This document shows positions 37,901 to 46,294 of a stretch of DNA of 64,000 bases, one piece after another (position 1 is the first letter of the stretch; each line of letters begins with the position of its first letter). The stretch spans positions 186,001-250,000 of the forward strand of contig JAQWSU010000002.1 in NCBI GenBank assembly GCA_029243025.1. The letters are read 5' to 3'. The DNA comes from Pirellulaceae bacterium. GTDB lineage: Bacteria; Planctomycetota; Planctomycetia; Pirellulales; Pirellulaceae. Below the pieces are notes generated by a model. It had not been told where the DNA came from. It saw only the letters and a program-made list of their open reading frames with translations, and made no database searches. A program made the position numbers and the translations under genes.

Positions 37901-39328
37901 TTAATTCGGGCTGCCGGCGAAGCAATACATGGCCTCTGCGGTGCGGATGTAGATTCGATTTAACCGCGCAACCGGAGTTGCATAGATTGGCTCACCGAAA
38001 TCATGAGATGAAAGGATTTTCCATTCCGAGTCGGCGGAGACGACTGTGACCACACCCTGCTCGCTGGCGAAGTAAATTTTTCCAGCTGCGGCGATTGGTG
38101 AGGCGTAATAGTTGCCTCGCCCTTTAAGTCGGCCACGTTTTCGGACTTTGCCTGTCTCTGCGTCCAGGACTGTCAGGATACCCCCGTCCTTCACGAGGTA
38201 GATATGGCCGTTGTGGTAGAGCGGGCTGGCCACGTACGGTATGCCTTTCGCATATCGCCACAAGATCTGATTTTCACCTAATTCGCCATGGCCGCGCGGT
38301 CGGACTGCGATGATCGCATTATCGGCACGCTGGAAAACTTGTGCCTGCTTTTCCCACTCGGGCTGATCGATCCCTTGATCTTGGTCGAGATCGATTCGGA
38401 AAAATCGTGTGAGAACGGGACCGAGTGGTAACTCGTCTCGGCTAATTTTTCGATCATCGTTTTTGTCGTATTGTTCAATCGCATCGGACCAGGAATCCAT
38501 GGTGATTCGCTCACCCACATCGCCACCCGGTGACCAGGTGGCAACATACAATACATCGTCGTGAATCGCTGGGGTGGTATTGACGATTCGAGCGAGACCA
38601 TGCATCCACCAAAGACGCTTGCCTGTTTTGGGGGCGTATCCCGTCAGGGTTAAAGCGCCGGCGACGACGATCTGTTGTTCTGGTCCCGACTCAAAAACCA
38701 CGGGAGTGGCATAGCTTCGAGTGAATTCATTCCGCGTGACTTCCCAGCGGGTTCGACCGGATTGTGTATTTAATGCGAGCAGGAAATTATTGGTATCGTG
38801 GTCTTGGTTTAGGTATAAGGTGTCACCTAACAAAACGGGGGAACTCGCAGCGCCGAATTCGTCTTGAAACGGACCCAATGGACGTGACCAAACCCTATTT
38901 CCATCGTGGTCGTAGCACAGCAGCCCATAGCTGCCGAAAAACACAAACACCCGGTCACCGTCCGAAGCGATTGTCGCGGCTGCTGGGCTCCCAACGCGAT
39001 GGACTTCTTCCATTCGAGTCGCCGGTGCCTTGCGTTTCCACAGAGGTCGACCTGATGCCAAGTCACAGGCAACCGTAGCCAGTTCCTGTCGCTCCTGATC
39101 GTAAGTCGTGAGGAAAATTCGCTCGCCAGAAATGCAGGGTGTAGAGTGGCCGGCCGAAAGGGGCTGGCGCCAAAGCGTGGTATCCGATCGATCAAAATGC
39201 ACGACTAGCCGGTCCGGCGATTTGGATTGGCCGCCATCGGAGCGGAAAAATGTGTATTGTTCTGCCCAGCCGTTAGAAACCGAATAAACCGCACTAGTGA
39301 AAATGAGCGTGACGATCCATGAACGCAT
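37901..39328 (-). CDS. PQQ-type beta-propeller protein with inserted EF-hands
   Basis: A 475-residue secreted protein with a signal peptide to about residue 22. It has repeated beta-propeller blades with ...SPVLLGDTLYL..., ALNTQSGRTRW, YAPKTGKRLWW and VLDAETGKVRKRG, the PQQ/quinoprotein repeat pattern. Near residues 288-330 two EF-hand loops are inserted (DKNDDRKISRDE and DLDQDQGIDQPE), so calcium may order the propeller. No catalytic PQQ-dehydrogenase residues are evident. This type of outer propeller is frequent in planctomycetes, but the ligand is unknown. Confidence 0.85.
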   Translation of the reverse strand: MRSWIVTLIFTSAVYSVSNGWAEQYTFFRSDGGQSKSPDRLVVHFDRSDTTLWRQPLSAGHSTPCISGERIFLTTYDQERQELATVACDLASGRPLWKRKAPATRMEEVHRVGSPAAATIASDGDRVFVFFGSYGLLCYDHDGNRVWSRPLGPFQDEFGAASSPVLLGDTLYLNQDHDTNNFLLALNTQSGRTRWEVTRNEFTRSYATPVVFESGPEQQIVVAGALTLTGYAPKTGKRLWWMHGLARIVNTTPAIHDDVLYVATWSPGGDVGERITMDSWSDAIEQYDKNDDRKISRDELPLGPVLTRFFRIDLDQDQGIDQPEWEKQAQVFQRADNAIIAVRPRGHGELGENQILWRYAKGIPYVASPLYHNGHIYLVKDGGILTVLDAETGKVRKRGRLKGRGNYYASPIAAAGKIYFASEQGVVTVVSADSEWKILSSHDFGEPIYATPVARLNRIYIRTAEAMYCFAGSPN

Positions 39329-39532
39329 GAGGGGACTCCCCTACTTTTTGCTGTCTTTTTGCCCGAAATGAGCGCCTTTGCAAGGCCGTTTGAGCCCGGA
39401 TTCTAACGGAGTCAACCTGCGAAGTACATTGAGCTGTTTTTGTGCAGCCGCCGAAATTCGAAGCATAATAGGGATTCGTTTTCTCTTGCTACCAAGCCTC
39501 AGCTTCTCTTGACGAATCACTTGGGTCGATAA

Positions 39533-40870
39533 ATGCAGCCTACGATGACATTGGCCGGTCCAACCCCGGACGCCTTGGACGAAATGCAAACGTCCTCGCC
39601 CAAGAACGAAAAAGTCTTTCGTATCTGGGCTGTGAGCGAATACTACTTCCCGAATTTTTCCGGCGCCGCGATTCAAGCGCATCAAATACTCGATCGACTT
39701 GCTCAGCAGGGCCATCAAATTCAAGTGCTGACAATGGCCGACCAAGCGGCTCGAAAACTTGCGGGTCGTCAAATGGAAGTTGATCGCATCAAGGTCAATT
39801 ACCTTTCCGTATTAAATCGTTCCAGTTTGCGCTGGTTGCCAATTGGGAAGGTGAGAATTCGATCACTCAATGAACTCTTTCGCCGGGCGTCATTCGACTT
39901 GAAGGTGTTGTGGAAACTTGTCTGGCAGGGCCGCCGAGGCGATATCGTTCAGTTTTATGTGATTGGCGAGTTGACTCGACTGGTCATGTTGTTCGCTTCG
40001 TTGCGGGGCATGCACACCGTCATTCAGATTTCTCTTTGTGGCGCCGATGATCCGTGCTCAATACGTTCCAGCGTGATGGGGTTGTCTGCGCGGATGATGC
40101 GTTCATGTTTTTATACCGCTGGACGCATCGTGGGTTTGTCGACGGCGTTGACAAAAAGCTGTTTGGATTTTGGCCTCTCCAGGAAAGCGGTCTCACGTAT
40201 TCCAAATGGCGTGGCATTGGAAAAGTTTCAATCGTCCTTGAGCGATGACCGTGACCAACTCTGCGACAGACTGTTTTTGAATCCCGATCAGCGGTACGTC
40301 GTCTTTGTCGGATCCGCAATCTATCGAAAAGGGATTGATGTGGTAGTTGCCACTTTCATTGAGTTAGCGTCTGAACGACACGACGTTGATCTATTGATTG
40401 TTGGCCCTTGTGACTTCGGCGATCGCACACGCCATGGTGCCGAACGACACGAATTAGTGACGCATCTGAAAGCGTCTCTGCAAGATCGAAAATTGTCGGA
40501 TCGCGTTCATTGGCTCGGTGAAGTCAATGATGTGATTGATTACCTCCGAGTTTCGGAGGTGTTCTTTTTTCCGACTCGTCGAGAAGGCTTACCCAATGTC
40601 GTGGCCGAGGCGATGGCCGCTGAATTACCAGTGATTACATCGTTTATCGACGGAGTGACGACCGACCTGGTGGAATCTGGCATTCACGGCCGCTTGGTAC
40701 ACGGCCACCATCCCCTGCACTACCTGGATGCGCTAAGGGAATTATTTCGGGATGAAGAAAAACGCACTCTGATGGGGCTTGCGGCCGCCCAGCGCGCGAA
40801 ACGAGAGTTTGATCTTACGCGGATTGCCAGGCAATACGAGGCACTCTATAACGGGCTGCTGGAGAGCTGA
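39533..40870 (+). CDS. Glycosyltransferase family 4 protein
   Basis: A 445-residue GT-B glycosyltransferase. The N-terminal domain has the WAVSEYYFPNFSGAAIQAHQ opening typical for GT4; the C-terminal domain has SAIYRKGID and the nucleotide-sugar Glu in PTRREGLPNVVAEAMA (near residue 350). Such enzymes extend surface polysaccharides. No membrane segment is clear. The start at 39533 is preceded by little of a ribosome site; a second Met follows five codons in. No cell surface genes are adjacent. Two small hairpins lie just past the stop (40868-40910), perhaps ending transcription. Confidence 0.9.
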   Translation: MQPTMTLAGPTPDALDEMQTSSPKNEKVFRIWAVSEYYFPNFSGAAIQAHQILDRLAQQGHQIQVLTMADQAARKLAGRQMEVDRIKVNYLSVLNRSSLRWLPIGKVRIRSLNELFRRASFDLKVLWKLVWQGRRGDIVQFYVIGELTRLVMLFASLRGMHTVIQISLCGADDPCSIRSSVMGLSARMMRSCFYTAGRIVGLSTALTKSCLDFGLSRKAVSRIPNGVALEKFQSSLSDDRDQLCDRLFLNPDQRYVVFVGSAIYRKGIDVVVATFIELASERHDVDLLIVGPCDFGDRTRHGAERHELVTHLKASLQDRKLSDRVHWLGEVNDVIDYLRVSEVFFFPTRREGLPNVVAEAMAAELPVITSFIDGVTTDLVESGIHGRLVHGHHPLHYLDALRELFRDEEKRTLMGLAAAQRAKREFDLTRIARQYEALYNGLLES

Positions 40871-41011
40871 CCCCAGCAAGAGGGTCAAATGCCGCCGCCG
40901 AGGAGGCATTAGCAAAACCGCCTGAGCGGACTCGAAGATGAAAAAATCTTGTCGACTGCTGTTCGATGACCTATGCTTCGTCCAGAGTCTGTAACATCCA
41001 AGGAGATCGAA

Positions 41012-41332
41012 ATGAAGCCCCGATTGATTGCTCTTGTATTTGCCTGTGGGTTCTTCGCACTGGCAATCGGAAATACTGCACTGGCAGGTTGTGATGACTG
41101 TCGCTGTTGTCCACCGCCGCCTGTAGAAATGACCTTCTGTGCAGAAGATCCCTGCACCTGTTGCAAGTATGCTGTCGAAGTCTGTGTGCCGGCCTGTTGC
41201 GTGAATGAAGCGCCGTGCGTCACCTGGCGGCATGGTATCTTTGGACGCCGCATTGCAACTTACACTTGGAAGTGCTGCGGGTTTTCCTTCGATGTGGTCG
41301 TCAATCGGCACGGCCGACACTGGGTTCGTTAG
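41012..41332 (+). CDS. Small cysteine-rich secreted protein
   Basis: A 106-residue protein with a strong ribosome site (AAGGAGA 5 bp before the ATG). A signal peptide of about 25 residues is followed by a mature part of about 81 with 14 cysteines, most in CC or CxxC pairs (GCDDCRCC, CTCC, CVPACC, KCC). The C-terminal part (WRHGIFGRR..., FDVVVNRHGRHWVR) has fewer Cys and is basic. It may be a disulfide-bonded extracellular protein or metal-binding protein. No family is recognised. An earlier ATG at 40973 lacks a ribosome site. Confidence 0.75.
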   Translation: MKPRLIALVFACGFFALAIGNTALAGCDDCRCCPPPPVEMTFCAEDPCTCCKYAVEVCVPACCVNEAPCVTWRHGIFGRRIATYTWKCCGFSFDVVVNRHGRHWVR

Positions 41333-41414
41333 CCAACCTCAACGGTTCGATCCGGATCAGGCAATCGGGTTTAGATCGGCTGCGTAAGGTTTTTAAAACA
41401 CACTGGCGACAAAT

Positions 41415-41444
41415 GGGGCTGGCGAACGGATGTTCGTCAGCCCT
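41415..41444. terminator. Strong 12-bp hairpin between convergent genes
   Basis: GGGCTGGCGAAC pairs with GTTCGTCAGCCC (one G-T wobble) around a 4-base loop, 83 bp after the Cys-rich gene and 64 bp after the convergent DUF6174-like gene. No T-run is attached, so it may act as a weak bidirectional terminator or stabiliser. Confidence 0.55.
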
Positions 41445-41493
41445 GTTGCTTGCGCCGAGGCGACCGACGTTTGTCGTGATCGTGGCTCATTCT

Positions 41494-41525
41494 ATTGATC
41501 GAGCACCTCATTGATCGAGCACCTC
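41494..41525. repeat. 16-bp perfect tandem duplication over a stop codon
   Basis: Two adjacent units of ATTGATCGAGCACCTC (41494-41509 and 41510-41525). The stop codon of the minus-strand DUF6174-like gene (41508-41510) straddles the join, so the last codons of that gene were duplicated. Confidence 0.95.
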
Positions 41526-42032
41526 GAATTTACTGACTTCCCACGTCAATTCATTGAGAGAACCCCATTGAATGCGTTGATATTTTTTGGGGTAGCCGAA
41601 TTCGGCATCGAAATTAGCTCGCAGTGTGAGTTCTGGCGCCTGCGGGCTACGTTGAAGTTGGGATTGAACATCGTAGTCGATCGTCCGAAACATGCCATCG
41701 ACGGTCCAAGTTGACATCGTTCGAGTGTTCGTGAGCGCGTTATTGTTAAATTTGGCCACTACCACCTGACCATCCCGAACTTCGGTCCAGTATCGGCCGG
41801 GCTGCCGGCCCTGAACGGTAATCTCGATTCGGTAATTGGGGAGTTTTTGGGAGTGCCATTTGTCTTTCGCGGCTGCGAAACGTGTGGCAGTCAGTTCGGT
41901 CAGATGGCCCGGGCCGAGGAAGAACATGAAGAGCAAGGTGGCGACCAAGCCGAGACAAGCTCCCAGAATGAGGGCGAAGAGGCGGAATCGCATGCGTCTT
42001 AAGTTCGTAGGCCGTTTGTCGATTTGATCCAT
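41508..42032 (-). CDS. DUF6174-like membrane-anchored protein
   Basis: A 174-residue protein starting MDQIDKRPTNL with a single membrane helix (about 15-40) and an outside domain. The outer part has KWHSQKLPNYRIEITVQG, DGQVVVAKF and a TVDGMFRTIDYDVQ segment, matching DUF6174. The function of this family is not known; it may bind a substrate on the cell surface. A frame that extends 70 codons upstream is rich in Arg and has no ribosome site. The last codons sit in a 16-bp tandem repeat. Confidence 0.75.
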   Translation of the reverse strand: MDQIDKRPTNLRRMRFRLFALILGACLGLVATLLFMFFLGPGHLTELTATRFAAAKDKWHSQKLPNYRIEITVQGRQPGRYWTEVRDGQVVVAKFNNNALTNTRTMSTWTVDGMFRTIDYDVQSQLQRSPQAPELTLRANFDAEFGYPKKYQRIQWGSLNELTWEVSKFEVLDQ

Positions 42033-42227
42033 GGTGTTGGGGGATCCTCTTGTTGGTGCATACACGCCATGCGAACGATTTGACTCTTTTTCACCGTCTG
42101 TTTGTTGTCCGTTGCGACGTTCATGCCCGTGGGTGCGCGATTGCCTACGGAATCGTCTGATCGACATCCTGCTTTTACCGTGGTATTTTGACGTCACGTG
42201 CCCCCTATCGTCAATGAATGGAATGAA

Positions 42228-43673
42228 ATGTCTGGATTTCAACCGCTTGAAAGTCGCTCTCGGACGAAGATCGTTGCGACGATTGGCCCCGCCTGTCAGT
42301 CACGTGAGATGCTTGAGCAATTGGTCACGGCCGGCGTCGATATTTGTCGACTTAACATGGCCCATGGGTCTCGCGAGGACCATCAACGATTGTTCGACAC
42401 GATACGTGAAGTTGAGCAAGATTCGCAGTATCCGATCGGAATACTCGTAGATCTTGCAGGCCCGAAAATCCGCTTGGGTGAGCTTTCACCGAATCCGCTC
42501 CCCTGCATCGTGGGGCAAGAGTTCACCTTTGTACGAGAAGCTGCTCAGGCGACGGCTGGCCAATTGACCTCGAATTATCAGCCATTGATCGATGAATTGA
42601 CAGCTGGCGACCGTGTTCTCATGGCGGATGGCACAATCGAGATGACCGTCGTAGAAAAAACGTCTGACCAAGTGCGTTGTTGTGTGGTTCAGGGAGGAGA
42701 TTTACGGAGTCGCCAAGGTATCAATTTACCCGGTGTCCAATTGAGTGCGCCGGCAATGTCCGAGGTCGATCGCGATAATGCACGATGGGCGGCGATGAAC
42801 GGAGCAGATTTCATCAGCCTCAGCTTTGTGCGGTCGGCGGACGACATTCGCGGGCTCCGATCGTTGCTGGAAGAAGAAGGCGGCTCGGCCTTGACGATTG
42901 CCAAGATCGAAAAGCCGGAAGCACTCGAAAACCTTGAGGATATTGTCAAGGCTTCCCATGGGATTATGGTTGCCCGAGGCGACTTGGGGGTTGAAATCGA
43001 TGTAGCCACGATGCCGGTTGCCCAAAAAAACATTATCGACGCATGCTCGACCTGGAAGAGGCCGGTGATTGTGGCTACTCAGATGTTGGACAGCATGCAA
43101 CGAGCAAGTCGGCCAACGCGTGCCGAGGTGACAGACGTTGCCAATGCCATTCTCGATGGGACCGATGCTTGTATGCTTTCAGGTGAAACTGCCATCGGTC
43201 AGTATCCGATCGAATCGGTTCGTATGATGAATCGTATTATGAAATCGATTGAAGAGAATCGTCTCAATACCATCAGCTGCTCGCAGCATTCGCAAGATAC
43301 GAAAGTCCATGAGGTGACTTCTGCGGTGGTTCGGGGGGCCGGGGGGATCGCGGCAGAGATAGCCGCGAAAATTGTTGTGGTTGCGACTCGCAGCGGCGCC
43401 ACCGCGCTGACAAAAGCCAAGGAACGTGATTTGATACGTACCGTCGCTGTGAGTGATTGTCAGCAAACGTTACGGCAGATGTCACTCTACTGGGGGATTC
43501 ATCCGCTTCCAGGTGCACCGGACGACCTCGAACACCGCTTGGTCCAATTCATTGTTGATTGGGGACTCGAATCGGGACATCTGATCGCGGGGGATCGAGT
43601 TGTGTTTGTCACGGGCACCGGTGTCAAAGCGGACGCACACAATTTGCTGATGATTCACGAAATCGCATCATGA
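42228..43673 (+). CDS. pyk: Pyruvate kinase
   Basis: A 481-residue glycolytic enzyme transferring phosphate from phosphoenolpyruvate to ADP. Family blocks: TKIVATIGPA at the start, ICRLNMAHGS, ILVDLAGPKIRLG, DGTIEM, the MNGADFISLSFVRS block, TIAKIEKPEAL with the catalytic Lys, and ARGDLGVEI. The C-domain ends normally. The ATG at 42228 gives a normal start; a GTG ten codons upstream is also possible. A 10-bp hairpin covers the stop codon. No other glycolysis gene is near. Confidence 0.96.
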   Translation: MSGFQPLESRSRTKIVATIGPACQSREMLEQLVTAGVDICRLNMAHGSREDHQRLFDTIREVEQDSQYPIGILVDLAGPKIRLGELSPNPLPCIVGQEFTFVREAAQATAGQLTSNYQPLIDELTAGDRVLMADGTIEMTVVEKTSDQVRCCVVQGGDLRSRQGINLPGVQLSAPAMSEVDRDNARWAAMNGADFISLSFVRSADDIRGLRSLLEEEGGSALTIAKIEKPEALENLEDIVKASHGIMVARGDLGVEIDVATMPVAQKNIIDACSTWKRPVIVATQMLDSMQRASRPTRAEVTDVANAILDGTDACMLSGETAIGQYPIESVRMMNRIMKSIEENRLNTISCSQHSQDTKVHEVTSAVVRGAGGIAAEIAAKIVVVATRSGATALTKAKERDLIRTVAVSDCQQTLRQMSLYWGIHPLPGAPDDLEHRLVQFIVDWGLESGHLIAGDRVVFVTGTGVKADAHNLLMIHEIAS

Positions 43674-43693
43674 TCGGTCTCGAATCATGATGC
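43665..43693. terminator. 10-bp perfect hairpin at the pyk stop codon
   Basis: GCATCATGAT and ATCATGATGC (43665-43674 and 43684-43693) form a perfect stem around a 9-base loop, covering the pyk stop. It lies between convergent genes and may end both transcripts, but no T-run follows. Confidence 0.45.
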
Positions 43694-43705
43694 CCAGCAG
43701 CACGT

Positions 43706-44266
43706 TCACTCTTGATGACCATGCCAGTCGGCTTGCCACCAAGCGAGAAGAAAAACTTGCATCAGGCTGAATAGCCAAAAACTAAAGAGGCCACCGAGAA
43801 TACCCATCGCGGTGCTGCCGAAGGCGAAGGTCGTCAGCGAAAGGGGTTGGGTGCTGGTGAGATTCAACGTCAGTCCGCCGCAGATAGCACCTGCGACACA
43901 GCCTAGCCCGGTCATGATTCGCATGAACCATCCCAGCGGCGCTCGTCGACTCAGACGTGTTGGCGGGGCAAAGTGGCTTGCTTCCGGGGGGCGGCGCAAC
44001 ATCGAATCGGGCCCATCTTCTGGTTCATTGGATGACCGTTGAGCGTTATCCCGAAGTCGGCTACCGATCGCATTCCCGGCTACATGGGTCGCCACGATCA
44101 CCAAAGCCATGAGCAAGGCACTGCCGACGAGCGGCCCAGCGGCTACGAACGCAGCTAAGCATCCGCAGAACAGGGCAACCAATCCAAACATCGTGCGCAG
44201 GCCAAACCGGGGTGGGCCAAGGCCGCCCGCTGCCGGATTAACGTTAGTTTTTTCCGTCTGTACCAT
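43706..44266 (-). CDS. Planctomycete-type multi-helix membrane protein
   Basis: A 186-residue protein with about four membrane helices. Near the N-terminus it has RFGLRTMFGLVALFC, close to the F(S)LRTLL motif found at the start of many planctomycete membrane proteins. A soluble, Pro/Arg-rich loop (about 75-105) separates two helix pairs. No known function; a membrane scaffold or transporter accessory is possible. It is convergent to pyk, and its upstream region also precedes the GTPase genes. Confidence 0.7.
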   Translation of the reverse strand: MVQTEKTNVNPAAGGLGPPRFGLRTMFGLVALFCGCLAAFVAAGPLVGSALLMALVIVATHVAGNAIGSRLRDNAQRSSNEPEDGPDSMLRRPPEASHFAPPTRLSRRAPLGWFMRIMTGLGCVAGAICGGLTLNLTSTQPLSLTTFAFGSTAMGILGGLFSFWLFSLMQVFLLAWWQADWHGHQE

Positions 44267-44701
44267 CTCGTGACCGTGTCGTGGAGTTTTGGTAGCTGCA
44301 ACGTCGAAATTATATCGAGAAGCGGGGAAACGACTATTGATGACTCTGTGGGGAGGCGTCGCCTGGGAAAACGATTGGAATCGACCTCCGTCCCATCATC
44401 TCAGCCTAATCGGATTATCTTGGTAAAGTTGGCATTCTGTCGTTGCTGATGGGGGAGGAAAATGTTCAGATCGGGCCAAAAAGGCCAAATCGGACAAGCC
44501 GATGAGGAAATCGGAGGTGACGCTCGCAGGAAATCCGACGAAAATCGGTCGGGAGCTGTGGACAACCGATTTCAAGAAAAACGCACGCGAGTACGGTTGC
44601 AACGGTAGAGCGGGCTGACCGGAGCCCTTTCATTTCGTCCGCTGAGGGAGTCGTTTCCCCGTTTTTCGGTGAAAAATTATTGACGTTTCCTGGAGTGAAG
44701 C
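44267..44701. other. 435-bp intergenic region upstream of the GTPase pair
   Basis: No gene. It separates the divergent membrane protein (43706-44266) from the GTPases. A perfect 13-bp inverted repeat (CGGGGAAACGACT at 44324-44336 and its complement at 44649-44661) frames 312 bp that also contain several copies of AAATCGG-like words. It may contain promoters for both neighbours. Confidence 0.5.
44324..44661. repeat. Perfect 13-bp inverted repeat framing 312 bp
   Basis: Left arm CGGGGAAACGACT (44324-44336), right arm AGTCGTTTCCCCG (44649-44661). There is no clear target-site duplication next to the arms, and no transposase gene inside. It could be a small non-autonomous mobile element or two operator sites in opposite directions. 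Confidence 0.7.
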
Positions 44702-46294
44702 ATGGCAAACCGCCGCCGATATTCGAAGTTCATGCTGATCTTGGTGTTGGCGTGTATCGGCTTTCTGATGGTTTACCTGCCGAGTGCAGCGATGCGGCAG
44801 TATCAATCGGCAAAGGATCTCGGCTCGCTTTGGGGCACGGTCTATCTGGTCTTTGTCTCGCTGGGTGCTTTGTTGATGGCGGCAGCCAGCGGTTGGGTGG
44901 TTTGGCGTCTTTGGGCGGCTTCGCGGCGGAAGCGCAAACGGCTCGCGCAGCGCGAGCGAAACCCGAGTGAAATGAGTTTGTCAGAGCGTGAAGCTGAAGT
45001 TGCACAAAACATTTCAGCCGTTGCGGAAATGCGGGATGCGGAAACTACTTCTGACGAATTGCGAGGCGAACTGTCTCCGCTGATTCAATGGATCGAAGAG
45101 AAGCAGGAAGAGCAGAAACTTGAAATTGTTGCATTCGGGACGGTGTCGAGCGGCAAATCATCTTTGTTAAATGCGTTGGCAGGCCGAGATGTATTTGAAA
45201 TGGATCTCAAGGGTGGCACGACTGTGCAGCGAAATGAAATCCCCTGGCCCGGGATGGACCAGGTCACGTTGGTGGATACTCCCGGATTGGGAGAGGTCGA
45301 CGGGAGTTCTCGACAGCATGTGGCGGCTGAGGCGGCTAAGGACGCAGATCTCGTGCTCGTTGTTGTCGATGGTCCGCTGAGAGACTCCGAGTTCCAACTG
45401 CTGCGGACTTTGGCAGAAATGGAAAAGCGGGTTGTGATCTGTCTCAACAAGGAGGATTGGTACAGTGAACAAGATCGCGATGCGTTACTTGATCAGATTC
45501 GGCGGCAGGTAAGCGACTTTGTTGAGCCGCTTGATGTTTTGGCAGTCCGCTCGCGACCGACCTTACGTGATCGAGTGCGTGTGTTACCGGATGGTGCTGA
45601 GTTGGAGGAGGAAGTCGAGGTTTCGGCAGATATTCAGACGCTCGCACAACGCATGATAAAAATTGTAAAACGCGATGGCAGCGATCTCTTACTCGCGAAT
45701 CTTTTGTTGCAATCACGAGGTCTTGTCGATGAAGCGAAAGAGCGAGTCCGTGAATCGTTGGACCGACGAGCTTGGCAACTTGTCGACAAATACATGTGGG
45801 GCGCAGCGGGCGCTGCCGCGCTCAGTCCATTTCCGATGGTGGATCTGGCGGCTGGCTGCGCAATCTCAACAAAAATGGTGGTTGACTTGGCTCGCGTTTA
45901 CAAACAGGACATCGACGTAGACGTGGCGATGAACTTGCTGGGACAACAAGGGAAAACACTTCTGGGTGTACTTGGTAGTAGCGTTGCCACACCCGTGATT
46001 GCGTCCAGCATCGCCTCCATGATCAAGAGCGTGCCAGGAGTGGGGACCATTGCGGGGGGCGTGTTGCAGGGGGTCGTGCAGGCTCTCATCGCCCGTTGGA
46101 TTGGTGCGATTTTTATTCGTTATTTCCGCGATGAAATGAAGACGCCAGCTGGTGGAATGGCGGAATTGGCGCGACAGGAATGGGCGCGAGTCACAAGTGT
46201 GAACGAGATCCGAAGACTTGTTACAGCTGCCCGCCGCCATTTTCAGGATGACGATCAAGATTTTGAACTGGGGCCTCCGCAAGGCAATCAATGA
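44702..46294 (+). CDS. Membrane-anchored GTPase with a DUF697-like domain
   Basis: A 530-residue protein. Two N-terminal membrane helices (about 9-29 and 45-70) are followed by a charged linker and a dynamin/Era-like GTPase: G1 GTVSSGKS at 146-153, DTPG at 192-195, NKED at 249-252. The C-terminal part has hydrophobic helices with SPFPMVDLAAGCAISTKMVVD, as in DUF697 proteins. Such proteins may shape or sense membranes. The gene overlaps the next GTPase by 4 bp (ATGA), so the two are translated together and may form a heteromer. Confidence 0.9.
   Translation: MANRRRYSKFMLILVLACIGFLMVYLPSAAMRQYQSAKDLGSLWGTVYLVFVSLGALLMAAASGWVVWRLWAASRRKRKRLAQRERNPSEMSLSEREAEVAQNISAVAEMRDAETTSDELRGELSPLIQWIEEKQEEQKLEIVAFGTVSSGKSSLLNALAGRDVFEMDLKGGTTVQRNEIPWPGMDQVTLVDTPGLGEVDGSSRQHVAAEAAKDADLVLVVVDGPLRDSEFQLLRTLAEMEKRVVICLNKEDWYSEQDRDALLDQIRRQVSDFVEPLDVLAVRSRPTLRDRVRVLPDGAELEEEVEVSADIQTLAQRMIKIVKRDGSDLLLANLLLQSRGLVDEAKERVRESLDRRAWQLVDKYMWGAAGAAALSPFPMVDLAAGCAISTKMVVDLARVYKQDIDVDVAMNLLGQQGKTLLGVLGSSVATPVIASSIASMIKSVPGVGTIAGGVLQGVVQALIARWIGAIFIRYFRDEMKTPAGGMAELARQEWARVTSVNEIRRLVTAARRHFQDDDQDFELGPPQGNQ

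Noticed and set aside
39341-39772. Minus-strand frame of 143 codons
   Set aside because: It overlaps the start of the glycosyltransferase gene, is rich in Arg/Leu and has no ribosome site or motif.
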